64,000 nucleotides of DNA from Corynebacterium dentalis (GCF_900232865.1 NZ_OCTS01000004.1:240780-304779), one strand, 5' to 3'; shown: positions 1-9,836, counted from the first letter of the stretch. Notes: generated by a model not told the origin, from the sequence alone. Program-made: numbers and translations.

Positions 1-1038
1 TCGCGAAATTGCACCAATGTCCACCATGCCGTCCATGACATAGTTCCACCGGTATTCAGCATTATCGCGGTTGGTCCACGGATCCAATGAGGATGGAGCC
101 TGGATGGTAGCGGCCAATACCGCGCCTTCCTCCGGAGTCAGCTGGGAGACATCCTTGTTGAAATATGCCTTGGATGCTGCGGAAATGCCGTAGGCGTTTC
201 GTCCGAAGTAGATGGTGTTCAGGTAGGCCTCAAGGATCTCGTCCTTGGACCACTCGCGTGCCATCTTGGCGGAAATCACCAACTCTTTGGCCTTACGAGT
301 TAGGGAGAATTCATCGCCCACCAGCGCGTTTTTTACGTACTGCTGGGTAATCGTGGAACCGCCGCCGGCACCAGAGCGTCCCAGCAACTGGCCAAATGCC
401 GCGCGGGCAAAGCCGGTCACGGAGAAACCGGGGTTGGTGTAGAAGTTGCGGTCCTCAGCCGAGAGCACAGCGTTACGTACTGGCTCGGGGATCTCACTCA
501 GGTCCACGTTTTGCCTGTTGCCTTCTGGTGGCACGATGCGTGCCAATTCCGTGCCATTGTCCGACGCCATGATGTAGGAAATTTGGTTGTTCACCAATTC
601 CTCTGGTTCTGGCACCTTAGTCACGGAGTAGGCGGTGAAGAATGCAATCAGAGGAACAATGATGGCCACTGCCATAAGAGCTGCGAATCCTGCGAGCAGG
701 GAACGGCGGAACTCCTTGGACTTCCAGCTGTTCTTCTTCCGGGCGCGCGCAGTGATGTTGCCATTAGAGGCCACCTTCTGCTGCGTGGCCTTATTCTTAG
801 GTCCATTCTTCGCAGCAGGGCGGTTCCGCTGGGCACTCGGGCGCTGGGCCTTAGAACCCTGGGCTTTAGCACCCTGGGAATTCGGGCGCTGAGCCTTAGA
901 ACTCTGGGCACCGTTGGATCGAGACTGGCCCTTGGCGCCAGCCTGGTTTCCCTTGCCGCGGGCATTGTTCGGACGACCCTGGTTGGCCGACGTGTTGCGG
1001 TTCGGGCGCTTCCTCGGTGGCTTACTGTCAGAAGACAA
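1..1038 (-). CDS. ponA: Class A penicillin-binding protein, N-terminal part (runs off left edge)
   Basis: Bifunctional peptidoglycan synthase; only the first 346 codons are in the window. The frame opens with a long basic, Q/N/K-rich cytoplasmic region (about residues 1-105), then one membrane anchor, then a GT51 transglycosylase domain with the motifs SAEDRNFYTNPG, GGSTITQQYVKN and EAYLNTIYFGRNAYG. The catalytic Glu sits in the first of these. The chosen start is a TTG at 1038 with GGAG about 12 bases upstream. No ATG is available in frame near it. The neighbouring DUF5318 gene matches the mycobacterial Rv0049-ponA1 arrangement. The transpeptidase domain would lie outside the window. Confidence 0.93.
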   Translation of the reverse strand, partial: MSSDSKPPRKRPNRNTSANQGRPNNARGKGNQAGAKGQSRSNGAQSSKAQRPNSQGAKAQGSKAQRPSAQRNRPAAKNGPKNKATQQKVASNGNITARARKKNSWKSKEFRRSLLAGFAALMAVAIIVPLIAFFTAYSVTKVPEPEELVNNQISYIMASDNGTELARIVPPEGNRQNVDLSEIPEPVRNAVLSAEDRNFYTNPGFSVTGFARAAFGQLLGRSGAGGGSTITQQYVKNALVGDEFSLTRKAKELVISAKMAREWSKDEILEAYLNTIYFGRNAYGISAASKAYFNKDVSQLTPEEGAVLAATIQAPSSLDPWTNRDNAEYRWNYVMDGMVDIGAISR

Positions 1039-1074
1039 TGGGATAAATCTCCATTACTCGAGTAATTCTGGCTA

Positions 1075-1470
1075 TTAACGCAGCGTGAGTACCTCGTGCT
1101 GCGTTAAAAAGTTCCACTTGCAGTGCAAGCACACTTCCACAGTATGGATTGATAACTCCGCGTCCGCGCCCGTTTCGAGCGCAGCGAAATCCTCAATCAG
1201 TTTCTGTATCTCCGTTACATTACGCGCAGTACCCGACTTTTCACCTAACCACTGGCCGTGTATCCAGCGCGTCAACCTTAAGTTTTGCTGTCCGCACACC
1301 GGACAATCGGCGTCAATCGACTCGCCAAGAACTTCGGCGGAGGCGATCAGGGACGGGGTGGCGTCGAGAATTGAAGACCTGCTGCGCTCCCCACGCCGCA
1401 CCTGGGCAAGCACCCGGGTGCGGTCGAGATGACGGTCCATGACGCGGCGCGAAAGGGAGGAGGCGGACAT
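1075..1470 (-). CDS. DUF5318 family protein, putative zinc-ribbon protein
   Basis: This 131-residue conserved actinobacterial protein has no assigned function. Two cysteine pairs, CPVCG near residue 57 and CLHCKW near residue 113, suggest a zinc ribbon. It lies just upstream of the penicillin-binding protein gene on the same strand, 36 bases from its start, so the two are probably co-transcribed as in mycobacteria (Rv0049-ponA1). The family call comes from recognition of the conserved neighbourhood and cysteine layout. A role in cell-wall synthesis is inference from the neighbour only. Confidence 0.8.
   Translation of the reverse strand: MSASSLSRRVMDRHLDRTRVLAQVRRGERSRSSILDATPSLIASAEVLGESIDADCPVCGQQNLRLTRWIHGQWLGEKSGTARNVTEIQKLIEDFAALETGADAELSIHTVEVCLHCKWNFLTQHEVLTLR
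1358..1378 (+). repeat. TGGCGTCG/A-rich motif, copy A
   Basis: Core 1359-1366, tail AGAATTGAAGAC. Antisense in the DUF5318 gene. Confidence 0.45.
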
Positions 1471-1581
1471 GCCGACATCCTACGTTCAGCGTCAACTTGA
1501 TCGGTTCACTAAATCAACTTGATCGATAAACATCGCCGCCAACCACGGGATTTTCCGAGTAGAGACATAGCTTTGAAAGTT

Positions 1582-2673
1582 ATGAGTGAAAACACAGTGA
1601 ACATTGCAATCGTAGGTCTGGGCAACTGCGCCACCTCGCTGGTTCAGGGTCTGACCTACTACGCAGACGCCAACGATGGGGACGATATCCCCGGCCTGAT
1701 GCATGCAAAGTTCGGCCCGTACCGCATCTCCGATGTAGAGGTTGTTGCCGCATTCGATGTGGACGAGGACAAGGTGGGCAAGGACGTCTCCGAGGCTCTG
1801 GAGGCTTCCCAGAACTGCACCATCAAGATCGCCGACGTGCCGGAGCTGGGAGTCAAGGTTCAGCGCGGACACACCTACGACGGCCTAGGCAAGCACTACC
1901 TGGAGACCATCGAAGAATCCTCCGAAGCACCGGTTGACGTGGTAGAAGCCCTCAAGGCCGCCAACGCAGACGTGCTGGTCAGCTACCTGCCTGTAGGTTC
2001 CGAAGAGGCAGACAAGTTCTACGCGCAGTGCGCCATCGACGCAGGCTGTGCCTTCGTCAACGCGCTTCCTGTGTTCATCGCTTCTGACCCGGAGTGGGCT
2101 AAGAAGTTCGAAGACGCTGGCCTGCCCATCGTCGGCGATGACATCAAGAGCCAAGTAGGCGCCACCATCACCCACCGCGTGCTGGCTAAGTTGTTTGAAG
2201 ACCGTGGCGTGCGCTTGGAGCGCACCATGCAGCTCAACGTGGGCGGCAACATGGACTTCAAGAACATGCTGGACCGGGAGCGTCTGGAGTCCAAGAAGAT
2301 CTCCAAGACTCAGGCCGTGACGTCCAACCTCAAAACCAGTCCGCTGGCCGGCAAGGTGGCAGACCGCAACGTCCACATCGGCCCGTCCGACTACGTGGAA
2401 TGGTTGGATGACCGCAAATGGGCGTACGTCCGCCTCGAGGGCTCCGCTTTCGGCGAGGTTCCGTTGAACTTGGAGTACAAGCTGGAAGTATGGGATTCCC
2501 CTAACTCCGCGGGCATCATCATCGATGCCGTGCGCGCCGCCAAGATTGCCTTGGACCGGGGAGTGGCCGGTCCGGTCAACCCGGCGTCCAGCTACCTGAT
2601 GAAGTCCCCTCCAGTGCAGTTGCCTGATGACGTTGCTCGCGCGCAGCTGGAAGAATTCATCAACGGCGCGTAG
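1582..2673 (+). CDS. ino1: Myo-inositol-1-phosphate synthase
   Basis: Converts glucose-6-phosphate to inositol-3-phosphate using NAD as internal redox cofactor. The product feeds phosphatidylinositol, PIMs, lipoarabinomannan and mycothiol. The N-terminal dinucleotide-binding motif [18 protein letters not shown] directly follows the chosen ATG, and the active-site stretch with [18 protein letters not shown] is present. The open frame extends 21 codons upstream, but family members begin at MS-N-TV-IAI, so I start at 1582 (363 aa, the usual corynebacterial length). It is divergent from the DUF5318 gene, with about 110 bases between them that must hold both promoters. Confidence 0.97.
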   Translation: MSENTVNIAIVGLGNCATSLVQGLTYYADANDGDDIPGLMHAKFGPYRISDVEVVAAFDVDEDKVGKDVSEALEASQNCTIKIADVPELGVKVQRGHTYDGLGKHYLETIEESSEAPVDVVEALKAANADVLVSYLPVGSEEADKFYAQCAIDAGCAFVNALPVFIASDPEWAKKFEDAGLPIVGDDIKSQVGATITHRVLAKLFEDRGVRLERTMQLNVGGNMDFKNMLDRERLESKKISKTQAVTSNLKTSPLAGKVADRNVHIGPSDYVEWLDDRKWAYVRLEGSAFGEVPLNLEYKLEVWDSPNSAGIIIDAVRAAKIALDRGVAGPVNPASSYLMKSPPVQLPDDVARAQLEEFINGA

Positions 2674-2809
2674 TTTGCCGGACGTGCGCGCCTTATTGGG
2701 TTCCCCTCCTGGGTTTGCCTCCTAGGGTGCGCCAATTGCACTGTTCAGCCCACGGGCGATTAAGGTTTATCTCGCAAACAACTTAAGCCCATTGAGGTAG
2801 CGTATAAAC

Positions 2810-3259
2810 ATGCCCAAGACTCCGCTAGAGATCGCACAAGATCTGCGACCGGCCCTGTCACGTCTCAACCTGCTGTACTTCCGCCAAGCAGATTCGTACA
2901 CCATCAGCTTGGCGCAGATGTCCATCATGACGATTCTGGATGAAACTGGCCCCATGCGAATCAGCCAGATCGCGCAGGCAGAGGCCATTCGCATGCCAAC
3001 CGCCTCCAACGCGGTCAACCAGCTGGAATCCATGGGCTTGGTCTCTCGCGTGCGAGATGTTTCTGACCGCCGCGGAGTCAGCGTGCAGCTGACCGAGAAG
3101 GGCAAGGAAGAGCTGATCCGCAGCGGTGAGAACCGCAATGTGGCACTGGCTCGCATGATCGAAAACCTCACGCCTGAGGAGATTGCTCAGGTGGAAAAGG
3201 CAGCTCCGCTGATCAACCTGATTTTGAATCGCTACACCGAGGCACACTCCAAGGACTAG
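2810..3259 (+). CDS. malR: MarR-family transcriptional regulator (MalR-like)
   Basis: A 149-residue winged-helix regulator. The helix-turn-helix spans about residues 44-75 (RISQIAQAEAIRMPTASNAV) and the wing carries VSRVRDVSDRRGVSVQLT, with the DRR signature of MarR proteins. The gene ends 12 bases before a universal stress protein gene, the arrangement known for malR-uspA in C. glutamicum, where MalR represses cell-envelope and stress genes. The symbol rests on synteny and family, not on alignment. The leader upstream of the start is A/T-rich and may hold an autoregulatory operator, but I could not define one. Confidence 0.85.
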   Translation: MPKTPLEIAQDLRPALSRLNLLYFRQADSYTISLAQMSIMTILDETGPMRISQIAQAEAIRMPTASNAVNQLESMGLVSRVRDVSDRRGVSVQLTEKGKEELIRSGENRNVALARMIENLTPEEIAQVEKAAPLINLILNRYTEAHSKD

Positions 3260-3271
3260 GCGCACGCATTC

Positions 3272-4273
3272 GTGAGCAGCGAAAATACTTCCAAAAGCTT
3301 TAAGTCAGCTTTTCCCCGCAATCCTGCGAAGAGCTCTTCCCCGCAGGGGAAGGGCTCTGAAGTTCGTCCACTCCGGGTGCTGATGACGTGGCGCCCTGAT
3401 TCCGCTGGCGATGAGGCCGCGCGGTTCGTGGCGTGGCTTTCTCGCACCCAACCCGTTCTTGTCCGCACCGCCACGGTGATTTCCCGAGTGTGGACCCAGC
3501 AGCCCGGTTCCCGGGAGAACGAAGAGTTTGCGCAGTGGCTTCAGGCTGAATCTGAGGCCTGTTCTCGGGCCGCCCGCTCGGCACTCCTGGATGCGGGAGT
3601 GCCCTCGTCCATGTTGGACGCTGAGGTTCCTTCCGCTGTTTCTACCGATCATTCGGAGACCTCCGTTCTTATCGACGCCGCCAAGGACTTTCAGGCGGAT
3701 CTCATGCTGCTGGGATCCCATCCCGCCGCTCCTCAGGGGCGCTACCGCATCGGCTCCACTGCAGACGCGTTGCTGCACTGCTCACCAGTTCCGCTGGCTC
3801 TTGCTCCGCGTGATCCTAAGCTCTCTAAGCGGGGGATTACGCGCGTGAACTGTAGTTATGTGGATACAGAGCAGTCTCACCAAGCGTTGCGGCACGCGGC
3901 GGACTTGGCTGCACGATGGAATGTTCCTCTGCGTTTGGTGGCGTTCAGCCCGCGCGGGGCCACCATGTATCCCACGACGGTGCCATTTTCCGATAGCTAC
4001 GACATGATGGTCGAGTGGCGCGAGCAGGCGCTGGCATTGTTGGATCGTGGTAAAGATCGCGCTTTGTCCCGTCATCCGGATCTGCACGTCCAGACTGAAG
4101 CTGGAGCTGGTTATGGCTGGTCCGGGGCTATGAACGATATGAAGTGGAAGAAGGGCGATCTGCTGGTCATGGGATCTTCCGTGCTGGGAGACTTCAACCG
4201 TGTTTTCATTGGACCTTCCACGAACCAGATTCTGCGGCACTCTCCGGTGCCGGTGATGATTAGCCCGGTGTAG
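3272..4273 (+). CDS. uspA: Universal stress protein, tandem Usp domains
   Basis: This 333-residue protein has two Usp domains in tandem, about residues 30-185 and 190-333. Each ends in the family pattern before a closing beta strand: GSHPAAPQGRYRIGSTADAL in the first and GSSVLGDFNRVFIGPSTNQI in the second. These are the nucleotide-binding loops. The start is GTG at 3272, 12 bases after malR, so the pair is almost certainly one operon. No strong Shine-Dalgarno sequence is visible, which fits translational coupling. The first about 30 residues are Ser/Lys-rich and probably disordered. The target of the protein is unknown. Confidence 0.92.
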   Translation: MSSENTSKSFKSAFPRNPAKSSSPQGKGSEVRPLRVLMTWRPDSAGDEAARFVAWLSRTQPVLVRTATVISRVWTQQPGSRENEEFAQWLQAESEACSRAARSALLDAGVPSSMLDAEVPSAVSTDHSETSVLIDAAKDFQADLMLLGSHPAAPQGRYRIGSTADALLHCSPVPLALAPRDPKLSKRGITRVNCSYVDTEQSHQALRHAADLAARWNVPLRLVAFSPRGATMYPTTVPFSDSYDMMVEWREQALALLDRGKDRALSRHPDLHVQTEAGAGYGWSGAMNDMKWKKGDLLVMGSSVLGDFNRVFIGPSTNQILRHSPVPVMISPV

Positions 4274-4281
4274 CAGTAGTC

Positions 4282-4308
4282 CTGCAGGCTCAATAACCTG
4301 CGGTTTTT
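4282..4308 (+). terminator. Rho-independent terminator after malR-uspA
   Basis: A 7-bp stem (4282-4288 with 4297-4303, one G-U pair) is followed directly by five T residues, 8 bases after the uspA stop codon. Confidence 0.6.
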
Positions 4309-4332
4309 CGATTGTGTAGGCTCGGAAGCATC

Positions 4333-4800
4333 ATGTCTAACACGCTTGGTTCCCCTGATCCCCACGAGCCACGTATCTCCGTGCCGCGTGACGGTGCCAT
4401 GCCGTCGTCGCGGCCGGATACGTTGGATTACGAAGCAGATCCGCTGCTTCGCTTGGAGAAGAACAACCAGTCCACCCGCCACGCGGTGATTTTCTTCTTC
4501 GCCATCATTGCCGCCATGTTCGGCACTGCGCTGTTGATCTACTTGGTGTCCCAAGTGATGGGCGGCCCACGTTGCGAGGCAGATAGTTCCGCAATGCTGT
4601 GCAGCACCACGATGCGAGTTATCTTCGCCATCCTGCCCACCGCGATCGCACTATTCGGGCAGTTCGGCAGCGCCTGGATCACTTACGCCCGCTGGCGCGA
4701 CCACCTGCGGTGGCGCCCTTGGCTGGCCGTGGTGTGGTTCATCATGCCCATCACTTTGGCCTGGGTTATCTCCATCGGGTCTGCGCTGCTGATCGGCTAG
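4333..4800 (+). CDS. Conserved membrane protein, three predicted segments
   Basis: A 155-residue protein that I cannot assign to a function. After a polar N-terminus of about 50 residues, three hydrophobic stretches lie around residues 55-82, 95-120 and 130-155. The frame is open 7 codons further upstream, but the ATG at 4333 has GGAAG 5 bases ahead of it. It stands between two terminators as a single-gene unit. A corynebacterial homologue is expected next to uspA/leuS, but nothing in the sequence shows a catalytic motif. Confidence 0.7.
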   Translation: MSNTLGSPDPHEPRISVPRDGAMPSSRPDTLDYEADPLLRLEKNNQSTRHAVIFFFAIIAAMFGTALLIYLVSQVMGGPRCEADSSAMLCSTTMRVIFAILPTAIALFGQFGSAWITYARWRDHLRWRPWLAVVWFIMPITLAWVISIGSALLIG

Positions 4801-4824
4801 AGAATCAGGCACTCAAGACGGATG

Positions 4825-4857
4825 AAAGGCAGGCACCGATTTGTGGTGCCTGCCTTT
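4825..4857. terminator. Bidirectional terminator between membrane-protein gene and leuS
   Basis: A perfect 13-bp inverted repeat (4825-4837 and 4845-4857, 7-base loop) is flanked by A-rich and T-rich ends. It lies between converging stop codons at 4800 and 4878, so it can end both transcripts. Confidence 0.88.
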
Positions 4858-4877
4858 CGCTTTTTCGACTACCGTGG

Positions 4878-7835
4878 TCACTTCGCGACGATGTTGACCA
4901 TCTTGCCTGGTACAACGATGATCTTCGCCACCTTCTTACCCTCAATATGGCCCACCACGTTGGGCTCTTCCAATGCGGCCTTTTCTATATCCTCACGCGA
5001 GGCATCCGCGGGCACGGTGATCCGCCCACGTAGCTTGCCCATCACCTGAACAGGCAGCTCGATGCTGTCATCCTTCAACCAACGCTCTTCCCAGGTAGGG
5101 AAGGGGCGATAGGTGACGCCATTGTCGTTACCCAAGATCGCCCACATTTCTTCTGCGATGTGTGGAGCAACAGGAGCGAGCATGAGCACCAACGGCTCTA
5201 CTGCAGCGCGTGGCACAGCAGCTTGGCCGTATGCACCGCTGCCGCCGTAAGTCTTGGTGAGGTAGTTAACGTACTCGATGAGCTTGGCCACGGCGGTGTT
5301 ATCGCGCAGCTCAGCGTAATCCTCGTGGACGCCGGCGACGGTGCGGTGCAACGCGCGGTTGTCGTCGTCGGAAAGAGAAGCACTAGTGACTGTGGAATGG
5401 CCGGTGGACTCGTCCACAACCAGGCGCCACGCACGCTGCAGGAATCGCTGCGCACCCACCACGTCCTTGGTTGCCCACGGACGTGACGTGTCCAGTGGTC
5501 CCATCGCCATCTCGTAGACGCGCAGGGTATCCGCGCCAAAGTTCTCGCAAATGTCATCCGGGCTCACGGCATTCTTCAGGGACTTGCCCATCTTGCCGTA
5601 CTCCTGGAAAACCTCCTCCTCAGAGCCATCTCCGGCGGGGTCGGTCCAGAAGAACTTGCCCTCGCGCTCAGTGACTTCCTCGGCGGGAACGTACACGCCA
5701 CGGGCATCCGTGTAGGCGTACGCCTGGATGTAGCCCTGGTTGAACAAGCGATGGTACGGCTCGAAGCTGGATACGAAACCGAGGTCGAAGAGAACCTTGT
5801 GCCAGAAACGGCTGTACAGCAGGTGCAGGACAGCGTGCTCCACACCGCCGACGTACAGATCCACGCCGCCGGAGGGGCGGCCCTCGCGAGGGCCAACCCA
5901 ATAACGCTCATTTTCGATGTCCACCAGGGCATCGTCGTTGGTGGGATCAATGTATCGCAGCTGGTACCAAGAAGAACCCGCCCACTGCGGCATCACGTTG
6001 GTATCGCGCCGGTACATCTTCGGCCCATCGCCTAGATCCAGCTCCACGTTGACCCACTCCTTGGCCTTAGCCAACGGGGGTTGAGGGGCTGAATCCGCAT
6101 CGTCAGGATCAAAGCTGACCGGCTTGTAATCCTCTACCTCAGGCAACTCGATGGGCAGCATCTTCTCAGGCAGTGGGTGAGCTACACCATCCTCGTCATA
6201 GACGATAGGGAAAGGCTCGCCCCAGTAGCGCTGGCGAGCGAAGAGCCAATCGCGCAGCTTGTACTGAATCTTTCCTTGACCAGTACCGTTGTTTTCCAGC
6301 CAATCGATCGTTGCGGCCTTAGCCTCGTCCAGACCCAAGCCGTTGATGTCCAAGCCACGGTCGTTCGCACTATTGACAGCTACGCCGCCGTCAACGAAAG
6401 CCTTTTCCAGCTCGCCCTTTGGAGGTTGCTGACCTTCCGGAGCGACCACTTGGGTGATGGATAGTCCGAAAGCCTTGGCGAACTCGAAGTCACGCTCGTC
6501 ATGCGCCGGAACGGCCATGATGGCACCGGTACCGTAGCCCATCAGGACGTAGTCAGCGATGAATACGGGAATGGACGCGCCGTTGACCGGGTTGGTGGCA
6601 GTCACACCCAAGTACACGCCGGTCTTTTCTTTGTTCTCCTGACGTTCCAGATCGCTCTTCGCAGCGATAGACGCACGGTACGCTGCAACTGCTTCAGCAG
6701 GATTGCTAGAACCATTGGTCCAGCGCTCGTCCACACCGTCATAAGTCTGGTCACCAGCGGCTTCCACCAGCGAGTCCACGAGCTCGTGCTCCGGAGCCAG
6801 CACCATGTACTGCGCACCGAAAAGAGTATCCGGCCGAGTGGTGAATACAGTGATCGAGTCATCGGTGGCGTCGGACGAAAAAACAACCTCTGCACCACGG
6901 GACCGACCAATCCAATTCCGCTGCATGGACTTGACCTTCTCCGGCCAATTCAAATAATCCAGATCATCAATCAGACGATCCGAATACGCAGTGATGCGCA
7001 TCATCCACTGCTGGAGATTCTTGCGGAAAACGGGGAAATTACCGCGCTCGGAACGGCCGTCCGCAGTGACTTCCTCATTAGCCAACACAGTTCCCAAGCC
7101 GGGGCACCAATTGACCATGGAGTTCGAGCGGTACACCAAGCGGTGTTCATCGAGAATGGCCTGACGCTCAGCCTCGCTCAGAGAAGACCAATCCTCGCGC
7201 TCGCCAGCAAATTTTTCTTCCAGCTCAGCAATCGGACGCGCCTTACCCTTGCCGTCATTAGCCTCTGGATCAAACCAGGAGTTGTAAATCTGCAGGAAAA
7301 TCCACTGCGTCCACCGGTAAAAATCAGTGTCCGTGGTAGCCACGGAACGGCGCTTATCGTGACCCAAACCCAGGCGACCTAGCTGGCGCTCCATGTTCTC
7401 GATATTCGCCATCGTGGTGGTACGCGGGTGAGTGCCGGTCTGTACAGCGTACTGCTCAGCGGGCAGGCCGAAAGAGTCATAACCCAGCGTATGCAGGACA
7501 TTTGCACCCTTCATACGGTGGAAGCGCGCAAATACGTCCGTGGCAATATAACCCAGCGGGTGCCCCACGTGCAGACCCACACCGGACGGATAAGGGAACA
7601 TATCCTGCACAAACATGCGGTCTTCCGGCAGCTGCAAACCCGGTTCCGAAAGATCTCCCGTGGGGTTGGGAGCGTTAAACGTGCCTTGCTGCCTCCACAC
7701 GTCCTGCCAGCGCTTCTCAATCTCCGCTGCAAGCTGCGGGGTGTAGCGATACGTGGTGGCGTTCGCTGAATCCGCGTTGCCTGCGCCGGACTGGCCTTCT
7801 GGGCTGGTCGAATTGCCGGTAGCTGGGGTAGTCAT
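4878..7835 (-). CDS. leuS: Leucyl-tRNA synthetase
   Basis: Charges tRNA-Leu. The 985-residue class I synthetase shows the HIGH-type motif HVGHPLGY (about residue 80), a CP1 editing domain with [11 protein letters not shown], and the KMSKS-type loop KMGKSLKN. The start at 7835 (MTTPATG) is preferred over the upstream in-frame start at 7874 because the first residues are low-complexity and unconserved. Neighbours agree with mycobacterial and corynebacterial leuS loci near ino1 and YqgE. The 228 bases upstream hold a 12-bp palindrome at 7929-7940 of unknown role. Confidence 0.98.
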   Translation of the reverse strand: MTTPATGNSTSPEGQSGAGNADSANATTYRYTPQLAAEIEKRWQDVWRQQGTFNAPNPTGDLSEPGLQLPEDRMFVQDMFPYPSGVGLHVGHPLGYIATDVFARFHRMKGANVLHTLGYDSFGLPAEQYAVQTGTHPRTTTMANIENMERQLGRLGLGHDKRRSVATTDTDFYRWTQWIFLQIYNSWFDPEANDGKGKARPIAELEEKFAGEREDWSSLSEAERQAILDEHRLVYRSNSMVNWCPGLGTVLANEEVTADGRSERGNFPVFRKNLQQWMMRITAYSDRLIDDLDYLNWPEKVKSMQRNWIGRSRGAEVVFSSDATDDSITVFTTRPDTLFGAQYMVLAPEHELVDSLVEAAGDQTYDGVDERWTNGSSNPAEAVAAYRASIAAKSDLERQENKEKTGVYLGVTATNPVNGASIPVFIADYVLMGYGTGAIMAVPAHDERDFEFAKAFGLSITQVVAPEGQQPPKGELEKAFVDGGVAVNSANDRGLDINGLGLDEAKAATIDWLENNGTGQGKIQYKLRDWLFARQRYWGEPFPIVYDEDGVAHPLPEKMLPIELPEVEDYKPVSFDPDDADSAPQPPLAKAKEWVNVELDLGDGPKMYRRDTNVMPQWAGSSWYQLRYIDPTNDDALVDIENERYWVGPREGRPSGGVDLYVGGVEHAVLHLLYSRFWHKVLFDLGFVSSFEPYHRLFNQGYIQAYAYTDARGVYVPAEEVTEREGKFFWTDPAGDGSEEEVFQEYGKMGKSLKNAVSPDDICENFGADTLRVYEMAMGPLDTSRPWATKDVVGAQRFLQRAWRLVVDESTGHSTVTSASLSDDDNRALHRTVAGVHEDYAELRDNTAVAKLIEYVNYLTKTYGGSGAYGQAAVPRAAVEPLVLMLAPVAPHIAEEMWAILGNDNGVTYRPFPTWEERWLKDDSIELPVQVMGKLRGRITVPADASREDIEKAALEEPNVVGHIEGKKVAKIIVVPGKMVNIVAK
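6865..6887 (+). repeat. TGGCGTCG/A-rich motif, copy B
   Basis: Core 6866-6873, tail GACGAAAAAACAAC. Antisense in leuS, at the codons for SSDATDDS in the editing-domain region. Confidence 0.55.
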
Positions 7836-8063
7836 GCTTGAAAATTGTAGTGGGTGGCCGGGACAACGGTGCAACCGCGTGGGCTGGTGGATGCACCGCA
7901 GGCGAAATATTGGGCGTTCGGCGGAGACGCCACTAGTGGCTAGCCATGTGACAACTTTGAACTCCCTAGGTGAGCTGCCAACTCTCTAGAGCCTCACATC
8001 AGATGCAAAATACGATTCCTCTGCTTACAGTTAGGGGATTGAACTCCTTGAGGTTAGGTAGAA

Positions 8064-8687
8064 ATGGGTGCTGGTGAAGTAGGACCAGGTTTCTGGACGG
8101 TGTCTGATCTTCATCTGGGACACCGCTTGGTTTCAGAATTGCGTGGGTTTGTTTCAACTGATCAACATGATGCAGTGATTTTGAATAACCTTCGGGAGAT
8201 TCCAGATCGCGTGAGACTAGTGTGTCTGGGGGATATTTCGGTACGTCGTGATGATGAGGCGTTGCAACGGTTGGGAGAGCTCAAGCGTGAGAAGTCTTTC
8301 AGGATGATTCTGGTGCCGGGCAACCATGATCGTGTGCATCCGATGTTCGGGATGGATTCGGTTAGGGAGTGGACACCGAAGTATAGGGAGGTCTTCGATG
8401 TGATCTCGTTTGATCTGCAGGTGCGGATTGGTCGGTGGCTTGTGCTGCTGACTCATATTCCGCGGGCTGTGGGGGAGTTTGCGGTGGTGGATCCTCATCA
8501 GACGGACAAGCTGGCCCGGTGGGCAGCTCGAGAGGGGTTCGAGTGCACGGTGCATGGGCATGCACATTCGGATGTGGCGATTCGGCGCGAGAACGTGAAC
8601 GTATGTCTGAAGGCGACAGGCTTACGTCCGGTGTCACCGGCGGCGCTGGAGGAGATGGTGACCAAGGCAGTGCGATTAAAGCACTGA
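8064..8687 (+). CDS. Calcineurin-like metallophosphoesterase
   Basis: A 207-residue metal-dependent phosphoesterase. The full metallophosphatase signature is visible in order: DLHLGH (residues 15-20), GDIS, GNHD, a mid-domain THIPR and HGHAH near residue 165. Short proteins of this type occur in phages and accessory regions. The substrate is unknown. It stands alone, and its 3' end abuts a broken toxin gene on the other strand, so this patch is probably acquired DNA. The start is supported by position relative to the DLH strand, though the ribosome binding site is weak. Confidence 0.85.
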   Translation: MGAGEVGPGFWTVSDLHLGHRLVSELRGFVSTDQHDAVILNNLREIPDRVRLVCLGDISVRRDDEALQRLGELKREKSFRMILVPGNHDRVHPMFGMDSVREWTPKYREVFDVISFDLQVRIGRWLVLLTHIPRAVGEFAVVDPHQTDKLARWAAREGFECTVHGHAHSDVAIRRENVNVCLKATGLRPVSPAALEEMVTKAVRLKH

Positions 8688-8694
8688 GCTAGGA

Positions 8695-8819
8695 ACAGCA
8701 GTTCCCTCCATTGGGTGAGGTCATCATCGATGAGGTTCTATCCACAGCGGATGTGAGGCGGCGTGGATGCCATCGCTTTCTGCGACGCCGTGTTTAGTGG
8801 CAGATTTCGCTGCTCTCAT
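8695..8819 (-). pseudogene. Broken toxin gene of a ribbon-helix-helix toxin-antitoxin pair
   Basis: The antitoxin stop overlaps an ATG (ATGA at 8816-8819) that opens a 31-codon frame containing KSATKHGVAESDGIHAASHP. This is the N-terminal signature of small actinobacterial toxins paired with this antitoxin type. The frame stops at 8724, but one frame over the sequence continues as LIDDDLTQWRELLF, the expected next strand, and then runs into the 3' end of the phosphoesterase gene. I infer a frameshift plus 3' truncation. The assignment rests on motif recognition, without alignment. Confidence 0.6.
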
Positions 8820-9061
8820 GCCGCCGTGAGTGCGCTGATGGCTTGGCGAACAAGTTCGGATCGGGTGAGATGCTTTTCCGCAGCCAGGCGGTCTAGGGCG
8901 CTGAGTTCATCGGCGGTGAGGCGCACAGCGACCACTTGCGCAGGATCTGTTCCACGACCGGGGCGTCCGCGTCCGCGCTTTTTCAGAGCCTCCAGATCGT
9001 AGCCTTGTTCTGCTTCGGAGACCCAGGTGTCGAGTTGGTTTTGGGTGATGTTCACAGGCAT
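8816..9061 (-). CDS. Ribbon-helix-helix (CopG-type) antitoxin
   Basis: An 81-residue protein with a linker GRGRPGRGTDPAQVVAVRL followed by the RHH fold (strand VVAVRLT, helix DELSALDRLAAEKH, helix TRSELVRQAISAL). This layout is the antitoxin of a common actinobacterial type II pair. I start at MPVNITQ (9061). The frame is open to 9106 and beyond with an earlier ATG, but the shorter form matches family length. The partner toxin, which overlaps its stop codon, is broken, so this is an orphan antitoxin. It may still repress its own promoter in the bases just upstream. Confidence 0.78.
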   Translation of the reverse strand: MPVNITQNQLDTWVSEAEQGYDLEALKKRGRGRPGRGTDPAQVVAVRLTADELSALDRLAAEKHLTRSELVRQAISALTAA

Positions 9062-9218
9062 AGAAATATTGAATAACGAAAATAGCTTATCGTCGATGCT
9101 AACCATGATTTCGCATGCCTGTTCGGCATCGTGAACATCTCTGGCGGAACGTGTTTGTTCGGTAGTAGCTACCTGCGTTTACTTGGTGATCCCCGCAGGC
9201 AGTTCTAGACTGTTAAGC

Positions 9219-9836
9219 ATGAGTTTCCTGAGCATCATCGTGGCTATCGCTGGTCTGGGCATCCTGTTTATTGGATTGCTGTGTCTGACGGAAAATCTTC
9301 CGGGAAATGCCCTGGTAGGACTGCGGATCCCGGAGGCGCGCAAGTCTCAGGATTACTGGAACATGGGACACAAGATTGCTGGTCCAGCCTGGACAGGTTC
9401 CGGCCTCGCAATGCTGGCTGCGGGTGCCGTGGCATGGAGCGCTGCGGGATGGACATGGCTTGTCGTCGCCGGCCTGGTGGTGGCCTCCCTATTCCTCTTG
9501 GGAATGGGCGGTGCGCTTGCAGCACACGCTATGGCGCAGGTAGATGCCCGCGCGCAGAAGGAAGCCGACGCTGAATCAGGTTGCTGTTCTTCTGGATCAA
9601 GCGCCAGCTCAGCCGGCGCTTCGGATACCTGTTGTGGTGGGTCTGCGGACGTTTCACCCGAAGGGCAGGCTGCAGCCGATGGGGTAGTGAGCGCAGACGC
9701 GTGTGCGTCTGGCCAAGCCTGCGGATCCTGCTCGCTCAACGGTTCCTGCAAAGGTGGGGGAGCGGCATACGATTCTGCTCCTGCGCTAGACCTCGATGCC
9801 GCCCGGCGCGCAGTGGCTTCACAGGACACTCAGTAG
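9219..9836 (+). CDS. SdpI-family membrane protein with cysteine-rich C-terminal tail
   Basis: A 205-residue protein. Residues 1-25 form a membrane segment, followed by the SdpI/YhfL signature LVGLRIPEARKSQDYWNMGH. Two more hydrophobic segments end near residue 105. The remaining 90 or so residues form a soluble tail rich in Ser, Gly and Ala with eight cysteines, including two CC pairs and CASGQACGSCSLNGSC. SdpI in Bacillus is an immunity and signalling protein, but the function here is unknown. The ATG at 9219 is preferred over an earlier in-frame start at 9183, as it opens directly on the membrane segment. The tail could bind metal, which is inference. Confidence 0.8.
   Translation: MSFLSIIVAIAGLGILFIGLLCLTENLPGNALVGLRIPEARKSQDYWNMGHKIAGPAWTGSGLAMLAAGAVAWSAAGWTWLVVAGLVVASLFLLGMGGALAAHAMAQVDARAQKEADAESGCCSSGSSASSAGASDTCCGGSADVSPEGQAAADGVVSADACASGQACGSCSLNGSCKGGGAAYDSAPALDLDAARRAVASQDTQ

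Noticed and set aside
7880..7915. T-box-like sequence GGTGG...CACCGC near leuS
   Set aside because: It is on the plus strand while leuS is on the minus strand, and no specifier stem or terminator pairing is visible.
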